DNA from: Ga0077560 sp046330435
GTDB taxonomy: Bacteria > Actinomycetota > Thermoleophilia > Miltoncostaeales > Miltoncostaeaceae
DNA length: 64,000 bases
Direction: 5' to 3'
NCBI GenBank assembly: GCA_046330435.1
Contig: JAXLST010000015.1
Location: forward strand, 82,765 to 146,764
Part shown: piece by piece, positions 9,264-18,169 of the stretch
How positions within the stretch are numbered: position 1 is the first letter of the stretch
Layout of the letters: the number at the start of each line of letters is the position of its first letter
Translations under genes and position numbers: made by a program
Notes under the pieces: generated by a model
What the model saw: only the letters and a program-made list of their open reading frames with translations
Told to the model about the DNA's origin: nothing
Databases searched by the model: none

Positions 9264-9695
9264 ATGCGGGCGGCGGTGACGGTGCGGCGGCCGGAGGCGG
9301 TGCGGGTGCTGCTGGCATCCGACCCCGCGAGCGTGGCGACCGCACGGGCGGAGGCCGTGCGCTGCGCCCGTGTGGCCGGCATGGCGCCGGAGGCGGTCGA
9401 CCGCATCCGGCTGGCGGTGTCCGAGGCGGTCACCAACGCCGTCCTGCACGCCTACCCCGGCGCGGCGGGCGACGTGGAGTTGCTGCTGGACCCCGCCCCC
9501 GGGCGCCTGCGCGTGCAGGTGCGCGACGCGGGGTGCGGCCGCCACGCCGCCGATCCCGCGACGGCGTCCGCGGGCTTCGGCCTGGGGCTCATGAGGGTGC
9601 TGAGCGACGGGCTGCAGGTCGACGACAGCCCGCCCGGCACCCGCGTGGTGCTGCGGTTCGAGGGCCGCGAGGGGGACGTGCCGCGCGGTCAGTGA
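9264..9695 (+). CDS. RsbW-like anti-sigma/serine kinase (HATPase_c)
   Basis: 143 residues from the ATG at 9264; a longer reading from 9174 would overlap the promoter element. It is a single GHKL ATPase domain: N box in AVSEAVTNAVLHAY, G1 box in VRDAGCG, G2 in GFGLGLMRVLSD. Proteins of this type bind and silence a sigma factor and phosphorylate STAS antagonists. The gene is convergent with a STAS gene (7-base overlap of the ends), so a local pair is possible even though they are not co-transcribed. The partner sigma is not adjacent. Confidence 0.82.
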   Translation: MRAAVTVRRPEAVRVLLASDPASVATARAEAVRCARVAGMAPEAVDRIRLAVSEAVTNAVLHAYPGAAGDVELLLDPAPGRLRVQVRDAGCGRHAADPATASAGFGLGLMRVLSDGLQVDDSPPGTRVVLRFEGREGDVPRGQ

Positions 9696-10105
9696 CCGCG
9701 GGCCAGGCTCCGGGCGAGTGCGACCGCCGCCTCCTGCTCACGGGCGCAGGGCAGGGCCTCCGAGAGGCCGCTCACCACCAGCGCGCGGTCGACGATCGCG
9801 GCGGTGCCCAGCAGCAGCACCAGCCGTGCGCCGCGCCGGTGCAGCAGGCCGTCGGTGTCGACGGCGGCGTTCAGCACGCAGGAGTCGATGTAGTCGGCCG
9901 CGGACAGGTCCAGGACCGGCAGCGCGCCCTCCTCGACGATCCCGAACAGGGTCCGCCGGATGGCGTCGCGCGTCCGTAGGTCATGCTCGCCGAACAGCGT
10001 CACCACGGCCACGTCACCGTGGCCGCGGTCCAGCAGCAGCACGCCGGGCAGCGGCTCGTCCGCGCCGCCGCCCCTCCCGGGCATCTCATGGCATATGTCG
10101 AGCAT
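9689..10105 (-). CDS. STAS-domain anti-sigma antagonist-like protein
   Basis: 138 residues, one STAS domain: VAVVTLFGEHDLRTRDAIR followed by LPVLDLSAADYIDSCVLNA. The Asp-Ser of the usual phosphorylation site is present, but the normal DS(S/T/A)G is replaced by DSCV, so regulation by phosphorylation may differ. It begins with an ATG behind GGGAG. The response-regulator gene lies 81 bases upstream on the same strand, so they may be co-transcribed, linking the two-component pair to the partner switch. Confidence 0.78.
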   Translation of the reverse strand: MLDICHEMPGRGGGADEPLPGVLLLDRGHGDVAVVTLFGEHDLRTRDAIRRTLFGIVEEGALPVLDLSAADYIDSCVLNAAVDTDGLLHRRGARLVLLLGTAAIVDRALVVSGLSEALPCAREQEAAVALARSLARGH

Positions 10106-10186
10106 CCCGCTCCCATCCGTCGGAGTGTGATGCCCACGCTACGGGCCCCCCGGTGGAGGCGACATCCGCCCGGTGTGGAGATTCCT

Positions 10187-10906
10187 TCACACTTCGCGGA
10201 GCATGTACCCCACGCCGCGCACCGTCACGAGGCGCTCGGGGCGGGACGGGTCGCGCTCCAGCTTGCGGCGCACGTTCTTGACGTGCACGTCGCAGGCGCG
10301 CCGGTCGCCGGGGTGGCTGCTGCGCCACACCTCGGCCACGATCTCGCGCCGGCTGACCGCCTGGCCGGGCCGCGCGGCGAGCACCGCGAGCAGGCGGAAC
10401 TCCAGCGGCGTGAGGTCCACCGGACGATCGCCGACGGCGATGGTGCGGCGCACCAGGTCCAGCCGCAGGTCCCCAACCTCGCGCGTCGCGACGCCCTCGC
10501 CCTCCGCGCGGTCCATCTCCCGGCGCCGCAGGATCGCCCGGACCCGCCCCACCAGCTCGCCCATTGAGAACGGCTTGCCCAGGTAGTCGTCGGCGCCGAC
10601 CTCGAGCCCCAGGATGCGGTCGGTCTCCTCGTCGTGCGCCGAGAGCATCAGCACCGGGACGATGCTGCGGGCGCGGATCGCCCGGCACACCTCGTACCCG
10701 GAAAGCCCGGGGAGCATGAGGTCGAGCACCACCACGTCGTACGCGTCGGGGTCGGCGGCGGCCGCCTCCACGCCGTCGGCGAGGACGTCCACGGCGAACC
10801 CCGCGTTGCGCAGGCCGAACGCCACGGCGTCCGCGATGGCCGGCTCGTCCTCCACCAGCAGGACCCGGGCGGGCGGGAGGTCCGGTGCCGGGCGGGCCCC
10901 GCTCAT
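10187..10906 (-). CDS. OmpR/PhoB-family response regulator
   Basis: 239 residues. Receiver domain at about 13-125 with the acidic pair in LLVEDEP, the phospho-acceptor aspartate in VVVLDLMLPG, and the conserved lysine in DDYLGKPF. A winged-helix DNA-binding domain follows (about 145-237) with LTPLEFRLLAVLAARPGQAVSR and VKNVRRKLE. It overlaps the upstream kinase gene's stop by four bases (ATGA), so the pair is translationally coupled and forms a two-component system. The signal is unknown. Confidence 0.93.
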   Translation of the reverse strand: MSGARPAPDLPPARVLLVEDEPAIADAVAFGLRNAGFAVDVLADGVEAAAADPDAYDVVVLDLMLPGLSGYEVCRAIRARSIVPVLMLSAHDEETDRILGLEVGADDYLGKPFSMGELVGRVRAILRRREMDRAEGEGVATREVGDLRLDLVRRTIAVGDRPVDLTPLEFRLLAVLAARPGQAVSRREIVAEVWRSSHPGDRRACDVHVKNVRRKLERDPSRPERLVTVRGVGYMLREV

Positions 10907-12552
10907 CGCACGTCGTCGGGGAGCGTGAGGCGGGCGACGGTACCGCCCCCGGGCGCCGGCTCCAGCACGAGGGTCCCGCCCAGCGCGCCGGCGGCGCGGG
11001 CGGCGATCGAGAGTCCCAGTCCGAACCCGTCACGGGACCGGTCCCCGCCGCGGAAGAAGCGGTCGAACACGCGCCCGGCGATCTCCGGGCGGATCCCGGT
11101 GCCCGTGTCCCGTACCTCGATGGTGACGACCCCGCGGTCACGGGCGGCGCGCAGGACGATGCGGCCTGAGGGCGTGTACTTGGCGGCGTTGCCGGCGAGG
11201 TTGGCGACGACGCGCTCCAGCAGGCCGGTGTTGCTCACGACGGTGGCGGCCGGGGACGCGTCCACCTCCACCCGCACCCCCGGCCGGGGCTCCAGGTCGG
11301 CGGCCACGTGCTCCAGCACCTCCCGCACCGCGACGCGCCGGCGGGGCGTGGCCGCCGCGGTGTCGGACCGGGTGAGCAGGAGCAGGCTCTCGCACAGCCG
11401 GGTCATGCGGTCCGACTCCCTGCGGATGTGCGCCAGGAACAGCGCGCGGTCCTCCGGGCGGTCCGCGGCCCCGGCCTCCAGGGCGTCGAGCGCCGTGACG
11501 ATGCCGGTGAGCGGCGTGCGCAGGTCGTGGGAGGCGTTGGCGACGAACTCCCGCTCCCGCGCCTCCCGCACGTCGCGCTCGGCGGCGGCGGCGGCCTCGG
11601 CGCGGCTGCGCTCCACGGCCGCCCACGTGCGCTCCGCGGTCTCCTCGGCCGTCCGCACCTCCGTGCGGGTCCACGCCCGTGGCACCGCGTCCACCACGCA
11701 CAGGCCGCCGACGTACGCGCCACCCTTCACCAGCGGGACGGCCACGAACGCCGCCGCCTGCACGGCGGCGCAGGCGGCCCGCTGGGCGGCCCCCAGGCCG
11801 GGGACGGCCGCGATGTCGTCGCACACGAGGGTCTCGCCCCGCTCCAGCCGCGCGAGCAGCGGCCGCCCCGATGCGCCCTGGGGGTAATGGCCGGCGAGGC
11901 TCCGCGTGGCCGGCCGCATGACGTGGTCACGCTCGATGCGGTGCAGGTACCCGCCGTCGGCGTCGCGCTCGGCCGTGACGTAGAACGCCCGGGCCGCGCC
12001 CAGGTGGATCCCCAGTTCCCGGGCGGCGACGCGCTGGATCTCGACCGGGTCCCCCAGCGGCCGCAGCGCGTCGGCGAGCCGGAGCATGAAGGCCTGCCGC
12101 TCCTCGCTGTCGCGCAACAGGACCTCCGCGCGCCTGCGCTCGGTGATGTCGGAGTAGACGACGGCGACGCGGTCCCGGCCGATGGGCTTGGCGTGGACCT
12201 CGAACCACCGGCCGGTCCGCGCCGCCTCGCACTCGAACCGGGCGGCGGCACCCCCGGCCGCGATGCGGTCGAAGCGCTCGGTCCAGCCGTCCTCGATGCC
12301 GGGGACGACCTCCCGGACGCGGCGCCCCCGCGCGGGCTCCCGGCGGATCCCTCCCACCCGCCCGGTCGCCGCGTCCAGGTCCCGCAGGACGTGGTCGACG
12401 GCCCGCCCGCGATCGTCCCGGACCAGTTCCACGCACCCGTGGCCCAGCCCCATGGCGCCGACCAGCTCGAGCAGGAGCCGGTCTCCGGCGCCCCGGTCGC
12501 GCGAGGTGTCCCGATCCATCCCGTGAACCGCCATCCGATGCCCCGACCACAC
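10903..12552 (-). CDS. PAS-GAF sensor histidine kinase
   Basis: Up to 549 residues; initiation at an internal Met (residue 7 or 12) is possible. No membrane helices are evident, so this is a cytoplasmic sensor. A PAS-like domain covers about 25-140 and ends in VVYSDITERRRAE. A GAF domain covers about 150-315. The dimerisation H box NASHDLRTPLTGI has the phospho-accepting histidine at about 342, followed by an HATPase domain with N box LAGNAAKYTP, DTGTGI and GFGLGLSIA. It is transcribed with its response regulator. A light, redox or small-molecule cue is plausible, but nothing in the sequence decides it. Confidence 0.92.
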   Translation of the reverse strand: MWSGHRMAVHGMDRDTSRDRGAGDRLLLELVGAMGLGHGCVELVRDDRGRAVDHVLRDLDAATGRVGGIRREPARGRRVREVVPGIEDGWTERFDRIAAGGAAARFECEAARTGRWFEVHAKPIGRDRVAVVYSDITERRRAEVLLRDSEERQAFMLRLADALRPLGDPVEIQRVAARELGIHLGAARAFYVTAERDADGGYLHRIERDHVMRPATRSLAGHYPQGASGRPLLARLERGETLVCDDIAAVPGLGAAQRAACAAVQAAAFVAVPLVKGGAYVGGLCVVDAVPRAWTRTEVRTAEETAERTWAAVERSRAEAAAAAERDVREAREREFVANASHDLRTPLTGIVTALDALEAGAADRPEDRALFLAHIRRESDRMTRLCESLLLLTRSDTAAATPRRRVAVREVLEHVAADLEPRPGVRVEVDASPAATVVSNTGLLERVVANLAGNAAKYTPSGRIVLRAARDRGVVTIEVRDTGTGIRPEIAGRVFDRFFRGGDRSRDGFGLGLSIAARAAGALGGTLVLEPAPGGGTVARLTLPDDVR

Positions 12553-12633
12553 GCCCTGGGATCCCGCGGGACGCCGGGCGGCGCCCCTGCGGTGGTGTTC
12601 CCGGCGGGCGGGCCGGTCACACCGGCTGCGGCG

Positions 12634-13377
12634 TCAGCTCCCGGGGTCCGGCTGCGGGTCCCGGTTCCAGTCCCGGTACGACAGGTACGACGCCCAGCCG
12701 GTGCCGTAGCAGCAGCACCACTCCTGGCAGAACGGCGCCGTCCAGACGGCGTCGCCCTCGGACACCGGGTACCAGGCGTCGCCGAGGCGGTGCACCAGGG
12801 TGCCCTCCAGCATCAGCAGGCCGTGCTCCATCACGTGCGTCTCGGTGCGCGGCAGGCTCGCGCCGGGCGCGAAGCTCACGCAGTCCACGGCCATGTCCAG
12901 GCCGTCGTCCTCCGGCAGCAGCCGCTGCAGGTGCACGTTGGGGTCGCCCTCCCGGTGCTCCACCGGCACCGCGGCGCGGTCGCCCACGACGATGCGCGGA
13001 TCCGCGCCGTCCTGGGGCACGTAGACCTTCTCCAGCAGGCACAGCCGCGCCGGCCCGGACGCGCTGAACTCGTGCTCGGTGCCCGCCGGCAGGTACGCGT
13101 ACCCCTGCCGGCCCAGGTCGTGGGCGGCATCCTCGGTGTCCAGCCGCACGGTCCCGTCCAGCACGTACGCGAACCGGGCGACGCCGGGCGGAGCGGAGCC
13201 GCCGCGCCCGCCGTCCTCCATCGCGGCCACCGACATCGCGAACCCGGCCAGCGGCGGGGCGATGAGCGCGGTCCGCGCCGTGCCGGTCCAGCCGGGCACC
13301 GGCCCGGCCACGTGGCCGTCGGGCGCCACCACCGCGTGGTCGAGGCGCACCGTGCTGCGCGTGTAGGGGCCCCTCAC
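12634..13377 (-). CDS. allE: (S)-ureidoglycine aminohydrolase (bicupin)
   Basis: 247 residues from the GTG at 13377. Two cupin repeats are visible: a first one with RFAYVLDGTVRLDTED and YLPAGTEHEF, and a metal-binding second one with PRTETHVMEHGLLMLEG. The C-terminus SYLSYRDWNRDP corresponds to the K/R-D-x-N-R-D ending of AllE/UGLYAH proteins. The known reaction turns (S)-ureidoglycine into (S)-ureidoglycolate plus ammonia in purine breakdown. It stands alone, but supports purine/ureide catabolism by the operon at the start of the window. The start is uncertain: a longer in-frame N-terminus to 13488 exists but does not fit the family. Confidence 0.8.
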   Translation of the reverse strand: MRGPYTRSTVRLDHAVVAPDGHVAGPVPGWTGTARTALIAPPLAGFAMSVAAMEDGGRGGSAPPGVARFAYVLDGTVRLDTEDAAHDLGRQGYAYLPAGTEHEFSASGPARLCLLEKVYVPQDGADPRIVVGDRAAVPVEHREGDPNVHLQRLLPEDDGLDMAVDCVSFAPGASLPRTETHVMEHGLLMLEGTLVHRLGDAWYPVSEGDAVWTAPFCQEWCCCYGTGWASYLSYRDWNRDPQPDPGS

Positions 13378-13525
13378 CGGGCGACCGCCGACGGGCCGCC
13401 GAGACCGTTCCCATCCCGCATCACCGCACCTCCCCGCACGGTTCCGCCCGGCCCGGTCGCCGGGGCGCAAACCACCGTAAACCTCCAACAGGGCGCGGCG
13501 CCCCCGCCGGGGGTCCTGCTTCGTC

Positions 13526-13551
13526 CTGGACGGACCTATTCGGTCGTCCAG
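13526..13551 (-). terminator. Hairpin downstream of the Nudix gene
   Basis: CTGGACG pairs with CGTCCAG around a short A/T-containing centre, with a further ACC/GGT pairing around one bulged base. It begins 8 bases beyond the Nudix stop on the minus strand. A terminator is likely, although there is no U tract. Confidence 0.5.
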
Positions 13552-13558
13552 CGGCGCG

Positions 13559-14002
13559 TCAGCGCAGCCCGGCGTACCCCAGGCCCACGTCGACCAGCGA
13601 CACGCGGTCGAGACCGGGCACGTCCGCCAGCGGTACCCAGCGGGCCTGGTCGGTGGTGCCGTCCGCCTCGTGGCGCAGCTCGCCGCCGGTGACGGTCGCC
13701 TCGTAGACCACGCGGATGCTGCGCAGCGTGCGAGGGAGGACCGAGTACCGGGCCTGCGAGGGCTCCAGCACCAGGCTGTGCACGCCCAGCAGGCGCACCA
13801 GCTCGACGGTGTGGCCGGTCTCCTCCAGCACCTCGCGCACCGCCCCGTCCTCGGGGGACTCGTGCAGCTCCACCCCGCCGCCGGGCAGCGTCCAGTGGCC
13901 GGTCGCGCCCGTGCCGTTGAGGCGCACGAGCAGCACCGCGCCGTCCCTGGCGATGACCGCGTAGGCGGCCAGCCGGGTGTCGTACTCCCGGTGATCCGGC
14001 AT
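13559..14002 (-). CDS. Nudix hydrolase
   Basis: 147 residues. The Nudix box GGGVELHESPEDGAVREVLEETGHTVEL (given here only as a name for residues about 44-70) has the G-x5-E-x7-R-E-x2-E-E-x-G pattern, so the magnesium-binding residues are intact. Such enzymes cleave nucleoside diphosphates linked to another group. It lies 32 bases downstream of the phosphoesterase gene on the same strand, and probably forms the end of a three-gene unit with the nucleotidyltransferase-like gene. Substrate unknown. Confidence 0.9.
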   Translation of the reverse strand: MPDHREYDTRLAAYAVIARDGAVLLVRLNGTGATGHWTLPGGGVELHESPEDGAVREVLEETGHTVELVRLLGVHSLVLEPSQARYSVLPRTLRSIRVVYEATVTGGELRHEADGTTDQARWVPLADVPGLDRVSLVDVGLGYAGLR

Positions 14003-14034
14003 CGCGCCAGCCTACGTGCGGGCGCGTCCCCGCG

Positions 14035-14760
14035 TCAGCCGGGTCCCACCGTGAACACCCGGTAGGGCTCCCCCATGAGGGGCATCGCGACGTTGCGCAC
14101 CGGCACGCCGCCGGGCGTCGTGCCGAGGTGCGGGCCGCGGTGGGCGTGGCCGTGCACCACCAGGTCGGCGCCGGCGCGGTCGATCGCCTCGGCGAGCTTC
14201 TGGCTGCCCAGGAACGCATGGATCTCGGGCCGCTCGTCGGCGACGGTGTCGGCCACCGGGGCGTAGTGCAGCAGGGCCACGCGGGCCTGGCACCCGCAGG
14301 CCGCGAGCTCCGTGAGGCCGCGCCGCAGGGCGCGGGCCGCGTCCTCCGCCACGCCCACGAACGCCTTGATCTCCGGTTCCCCGAACGCGGTGAGCACGTG
14401 GTGCCCGAACCCGCCGGCGAAGCCCTTCACGCCCGCGACGCCCAGGCGCTCGCCGCCCACCTCGACGACCTCGGTGGCGTCCCGCAGCACCGTGACCCCA
14501 TGGGCGGCGAGGGCGGCCACCACGGCATCGGGGTCCCCCGAGTGGTGGTCGTGGTTGCCCAGCACGGCGACCTTCGGGATGGTGACGCCCAGCAGCTGCC
14601 GCCCCAGGGCATCGGCCTCCTCGCGGGTCCCGCGGCGGGTGAGGTCGCCGGCCAGCAGCAGCACGTCCGCCCGCTCGTCCAGATCCGCGAACCCGGGGGC
14701 GAGCAGGTCCTCGCGGTCGTCCGACGCGTGGACGTCCCCCACGGCGGCCACCCGGATCAC
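14035..14760 (-). CDS. Metallophosphoesterase
   Basis: 241 residues, GTG start overlapping the upstream gene's stop by four bases. Calcineurin-type di-metal motifs appear in order: VGDVHAS, LLLAGDLTRRG, VLGNHDHHSGD and VVHGHAHRG. A cytoplasmic phosphodiesterase or phosphatase is expected, with no signal peptide or membrane segment. Its coupling to a nucleotidyltransferase-like gene and a Nudix gene suggests nucleotide or nucleic-acid housekeeping, but this is inference. Confidence 0.88.
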   Translation of the reverse strand: MIRVAAVGDVHASDDREDLLAPGFADLDERADVLLLAGDLTRRGTREEADALGRQLLGVTIPKVAVLGNHDHHSGDPDAVVAALAAHGVTVLRDATEVVEVGGERLGVAGVKGFAGGFGHHVLTAFGEPEIKAFVGVAEDAARALRRGLTELAACGCQARVALLHYAPVADTVADERPEIHAFLGSQKLAEAIDRAGADLVVHGHAHRGPHLGTTPGGVPVRNVAMPLMGEPYRVFTVGPG

Positions 14761-15341
14761 GCGACCTCCAGGGGACGCGCCGGGGTGGGCGCGGTGAGCA
14801 GCCGCAGCTCCCGCACGAGGGTGAAGAACGTCCGGGCGAACGGGCTCTCGGCGGTGCGCCGCCACAGCTCGTCCCAGTCGATCTGCTCGCGCAGGGCGCG
14901 GGCGATCTGCAGCGGCGGGCCCAGGTCGAGGCTGTGCTCGGTGAGCGCCAGCAGCTTGCTGGCCAGCAGGTCGTCGATGCGCATCACCCGCATCTGGACG
15001 GCGTGCACCACCATCTCGTCGCACCGCTCCAGCAGGGCGTCGTCGACCGGGAACCCGGTGGGGTGGTGGATGAGGTCGATGAGGATGTCGCCGTCCCATG
15101 CCTTGACGAGCCATCCCTCCGGCGGCACCTCCACGCGCAGGCCGGCGCCGGCGGCGAGCTCCTGCACCAGGGGGGCGTCCTCCTCCCGGATGAGCAGGTC
15201 GATGTCCTTCTCGGTCGGCGGGCCGCCGCGCGCCCAGGCGGCGAGGCCTCCGCCCAGGGCGAAGTCCACCTCCGCCTCGCGCAGGACCGCGGCGATGCGC
15301 TTGAGCGCCTCGAGCAGCGGCTCGGACTGGGTCGACGGCAT
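14757..15341 (-). CDS. Nucleotidyltransferase-fold protein
   Basis: 194 residues from the ATG at 15341, which has AGGAG upstream; a longer frame to 15443 would cover the promoter. The start FALGGGLAAWARGGPPTEKDIDLLI matches the GG(x)-x-D-x-D pattern of minimal nucleotidyltransferases, including AbiEii/MNT-like proteins and aminoglycoside nucleotidyltransferases. No adjacent HEPN or antitoxin gene is seen, so a toxin-antitoxin role is not supported. It is first in a unit with the phosphoesterase and Nudix genes and has its own stress-type promoter. Confidence 0.72.
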   Translation of the reverse strand: MPSTQSEPLLEALKRIAAVLREAEVDFALGGGLAAWARGGPPTEKDIDLLIREEDAPLVQELAAGAGLRVEVPPEGWLVKAWDGDILIDLIHHPTGFPVDDALLERCDEMVVHAVQMRVMRIDDLLASKLLALTEHSLDLGPPLQIARALREQIDWDELWRRTAESPFARTFFTLVRELRLLTAPTPARPLEVA

Positions 15342-15378
15342 CTGGGGCTCCTGTGACCGGGGGCGCCGTTGGGCACCG

Positions 15379-15403
15379 GTACCCCGCCCGCCCCCGGGCG
15401 AAC
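15379..15403 (-). promoter_or_regulatory. SigB/SigF-type promoter for the nucleotidyltransferase unit
   Basis: On the minus strand: GTTC, 15 bases, GGGTAC. The -10 ends 37 bases before the ATG at 15341, leaving room for the AGGAG site. Confidence 0.65.
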
Positions 15404-15448
15404 CACGGGGCCGGTTTGCCGTGCCGCGGCGCGGTGAACACACGCCGC

Positions 15449-15655
15449 ATGAGCGACGCCGGCCGCCTGAACGCCATCACCGCCAGGTTCCGGGACGCGG
15501 GGATGGAGCTGCGCCTGCACGAGCCGATGCCCGGCGCGTGGGAGGCGATCTGGCATCCGCCGGACGCGCCGGCCGGTGCCCGCACCGCCGCGGGGCCGAC
15601 CATGGCCGCCGCCGCCGAGGCGGCGCTCGCCGCCCTGGAGGACGGGCCGGCCTGA
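15449..15655 (+). CDS. Small hypothetical protein
   Basis: 68 residues from the ATG at 15449. No known family recognised. It is soluble, with an alanine-rich C-terminal helix (MAAAAEAALAALED). Its codon third positions are GC-rich as in neighbouring real genes, and it fits between two minus-strand units. A weaker relative of the repeated promoter, GTTT-N15-GGTGAA (15414-15438), lies just upstream. It resembles small actinobacterial proteins of unknown role. Confidence 0.55.
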   Translation: MSDAGRLNAITARFRDAGMELRLHEPMPGAWEAIWHPPDAPAGARTAAGPTMAAAAEAALAALEDGPA

Positions 15656-15659
15656 GCCG

Positions 15660-16547
15660 TCAGCCGCGGACGCGCGGGCGGCGGTGCCGCCACAGCCCGG
15701 CGAGCCACCACCAGGACGCGGCCGGCGGGATCGCGACGCTGGTGGCCACCATCGTGGCGACCTCGCCCGCATCGGCGGGCCCCGGGGCGATGCGGCGGGC
15801 GGCGAACGCGCCGGTGAGGGCCGCCCACCCCGCCGCCGGCGCCATCGCGGCACGCGGGCGGCCCGACGCGGCGAGCACCACCGCCGCCGCGCCCAGGGCG
15901 GTCGTGGCCAGGTGGCGGCGCAGGAGCCCGGCCGGGGCGCCGGCGCGCTCGCGCCACGAGGGTCCGTGCGCGGCCCGCATGAGGACGTCGTCGGCGTTCC
16001 CCCGCTGGCGGGAGACGCTCGCCCATGCGCCGGCCGGTCCCACCGGGTGCAGGACGGCCCGCTCGCCGCGCACCAGGCGCAGGCCGGCGGCCATGACCCG
16101 CAGCGCCAGGTCGGCGTCCTCCCGGTAGGCGCGGCGGAACCGCTCGTCGAATCCGCCCACGCGCTCCAGCACGGCCCGGCGGTACGCCATGTCGGCGGTC
16201 GCCCACCACGCTTCCTGGAGCCCCGCGACGTTGCGCTCCCGGTCGGTGGGCCGCCGCTCACGGGGCAGGGGCACCACGATGCGTCCCTGCACGCCCCCCA
16301 CGTCGGGCGGCACCGCCGCCAGCTCGTCGCGCAGGCGGTCGGCCCACCGGGGCTCCGGGACGACGTCGTCGTCCAGGAAGCACACCCAGTCGGCGCGGGA
16401 GGCGCGCCACCCGATGTTGCGGGCGGCGGCGGGCCCGATGCCCCGGCCGTCCACCACGATCACGCGGCCTCCGAAGTCGCCGAGCGCCTCCCGCAGCCGG
16501 GCGAGCCCGTCGGGGCGGGTGGTCGGCACCACGACGTCCACCCTCAT
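15660..16547 (-). CDS. Family 2 glycosyltransferase with C-terminal membrane segments
   Basis: 295 residues. A GT-A fold starting MRVDVVVPTTRPDG, with the nucleotide-sugar and metal-binding DDD in VCFLDDDVVPEP, followed by GGFDERFRRAYREDADLALR. The last hundred residues contain hydrophobic stretches (LATTALGAAAVVLAASG and similar), so it is probably membrane-anchored. It overlaps the carbamoyltransferase gene by four bases and is last in a four-gene minus-strand operon for surface glycan or glycolipid assembly. Acceptor and donor are unknown. Confidence 0.85.
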   Translation of the reverse strand: MRVDVVVPTTRPDGLARLREALGDFGGRVIVVDGRGIGPAAARNIGWRASRADWVCFLDDDVVPEPRWADRLRDELAAVPPDVGGVQGRIVVPLPRERRPTDRERNVAGLQEAWWATADMAYRRAVLERVGGFDERFRRAYREDADLALRVMAAGLRLVRGERAVLHPVGPAGAWASVSRQRGNADDVLMRAAHGPSWRERAGAPAGLLRRHLATTALGAAAVVLAASGRPRAAMAPAAGWAALTGAFAARRIAPGPADAGEVATMVATSVAIPPAASWWWLAGLWRHRRPRVRG

Positions 16548-18169
16548 GGCCGGCGCACCGTGAACGGGCCCATCGCCAGCATGTCCAGCGGGGAGGAGCC
16601 GAAGCACTCCAGGGCGTCGCGGGGACTGTCCACCATGGGCCTCCCGGCCGTGTTGAAGCTCGTGTTCACCAGCACCGGCAGCCCGGTGCGGGCCGCGAAG
16701 GACTCCAGCACCCGGGCCACGAGCGGCAGGTCCACCGGGTCGACGGTCTGCGCCCGGGCCGTGCCGTCCACGTGCACCACCGCGGGGATGCGCGCCGCCC
16801 ATTCGGGCCGCACCCGGTGCACGAAAAGCATGTACGGGCTGGGCAGCGGCCCGCCGGTGAACACCTCCGCGGCCCGGGAGGCGAGCACCATGGGCGCGAC
16901 GGGGCGGAACTGCTCCCTGCCCTTGATGTCGTTGAGCTTGGCCGTGGTGCCGGGGCTCGCCGGGCTCGCCAGCAGGCTGCGCTGCCCGAGCGCCCGGGGC
17001 CCGAACTCGCTGCGCCCCTGGAACCACCCCACCACCCCGTCGGCGGCCAGCACGTCGGCGACCGCCGCGGCGAGGTCCGCGGGCCGCTCGTACGGCACCC
17101 GGGCCCGCCGCAGCTCCGCCTCGATCTCGGCCTCCGTGTAGCCACGGCCCAGCGCCGCGGTGCGCATGGGGCGCACCGGCTCGGCCTGCGCCGAGACGTG
17201 CAGCGCGGCCCCCAGGGCGGTCCCGGAGTCCCCGGAGGCCGGCTGCACCCACACCTGCCGGAACGGCCCGCGCTCCAGCAGGACGGTGTTGGCCACGCAG
17301 TTCAGCGCCACGCCGCCGGCCATGGTGAGCGTCGCCGCGCCCGTCGCGGCGTGCAGCCAGTCGGCCAGCTCCCCCACCACGTCCTGCAGCACGCGCTGCA
17401 CGCTGGACGCGAGGTCGGCGTGCACCGCCTCCAGCGGCCCGCCCGGGGGCACCCGCGGCGCCAGGGCGTCCCAGTCCACCGTGAGGGTGCGGAAGCCCCC
17501 CTCCCCGTCGGTGTGCACGCGCTCCCGCAGGCGCTCGAGCATGCGCGGCGCCCCATATGAGGCGAGGGCCATCACCTTGTACTCGTCGGAGGAGCGCCGG
17601 AACCCCAGGTGCTCGGTGACCTCCTCGTACAGCAGGCCCAGGGAGTGCGGGAGCTCCTGCACGGCAAGGACCTCCAGGCGCCCGCCGTGGGCCATGCCCG
17701 CCAGGTACGAGGTGCGCTCGCCGCGGCCGTCCAGCACCATCACCGCCGCGTCGCGCTGCGGTGCCGCCAGGTGCGCGGACGCCGCATGCGCCACGTGGTG
17801 CGGCACGAACCGCAGCACCCCGGGGCGCAGCCCGGGCAGCACCGTGCCCAGGAACCGCTCCGCCCGCTCCGCGTACAGGGTGCGCAGCCCCTCCCAGCCG
17901 TGGGCGGTGATGTCGCCGTTCAGCGGCCGGGCGAGGGCCGGGTCGTAGGAGTACGCGACGGCGTCCAGGTCCTGGGGGCGCAGCCCGGCGTGGTCCAGGC
18001 ACCAGCGTGCCGCGGCCTCGGGGAGCTCCCAGGTGGCGAACGGCACCGCCGGCTTGCCGTGCTTGCGCCGCGTGAAGCGCTCCTCCTCGGCGGCCGCCAC
18101 CGTCACCCCGTCGATCACCAGCGCGGCGGCCGGGTCGTGGAACACCGCGTTGACGCCCAGGACGTTCAC
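16544..18169 (-). CDS. NodU/CmcH-family carbamoyltransferase
   Basis: 541 residues, GTG start overlapping the GT9 stop by four bases. The N-terminal ASKHA-like domain begins NVLGVNAVFHDPAAAL and carries HHVAHAASA. The C-terminal YrdC-like domain has GRSEFGPRALGQRS and LNDIKGREQFRPVAPMVL. The family transfers a carbamoyl group from carbamoyl phosphate, through an adenylate, to a hydroxyl on a sugar or antibiotic. Flanking glycosyltransferases indicate that a sugar of a surface glycan is carbamoylated. No antibiotic biosynthesis genes are adjacent. Confidence 0.9.
   Translation of the reverse strand: MNVLGVNAVFHDPAAALVIDGVTVAAAEEERFTRRKHGKPAVPFATWELPEAAARWCLDHAGLRPQDLDAVAYSYDPALARPLNGDITAHGWEGLRTLYAERAERFLGTVLPGLRPGVLRFVPHHVAHAASAHLAAPQRDAAVMVLDGRGERTSYLAGMAHGGRLEVLAVQELPHSLGLLYEEVTEHLGFRRSSDEYKVMALASYGAPRMLERLRERVHTDGEGGFRTLTVDWDALAPRVPPGGPLEAVHADLASSVQRVLQDVVGELADWLHAATGAATLTMAGGVALNCVANTVLLERGPFRQVWVQPASGDSGTALGAALHVSAQAEPVRPMRTAALGRGYTEAEIEAELRRARVPYERPADLAAAVADVLAADGVVGWFQGRSEFGPRALGQRSLLASPASPGTTAKLNDIKGREQFRPVAPMVLASRAAEVFTGGPLPSPYMLFVHRVRPEWAARIPAVVHVDGTARAQTVDPVDLPLVARVLESFAARTGLPVLVNTSFNTAGRPMVDSPRDALECFGSSPLDMLAMGPFTVRRP

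Noticed and set aside
14757..15341. Toxin-antitoxin system around the nucleotidyltransferase-like gene
   Set aside because: No HEPN or antitoxin partner; neighbours are phosphoesterase and Nudix genes.
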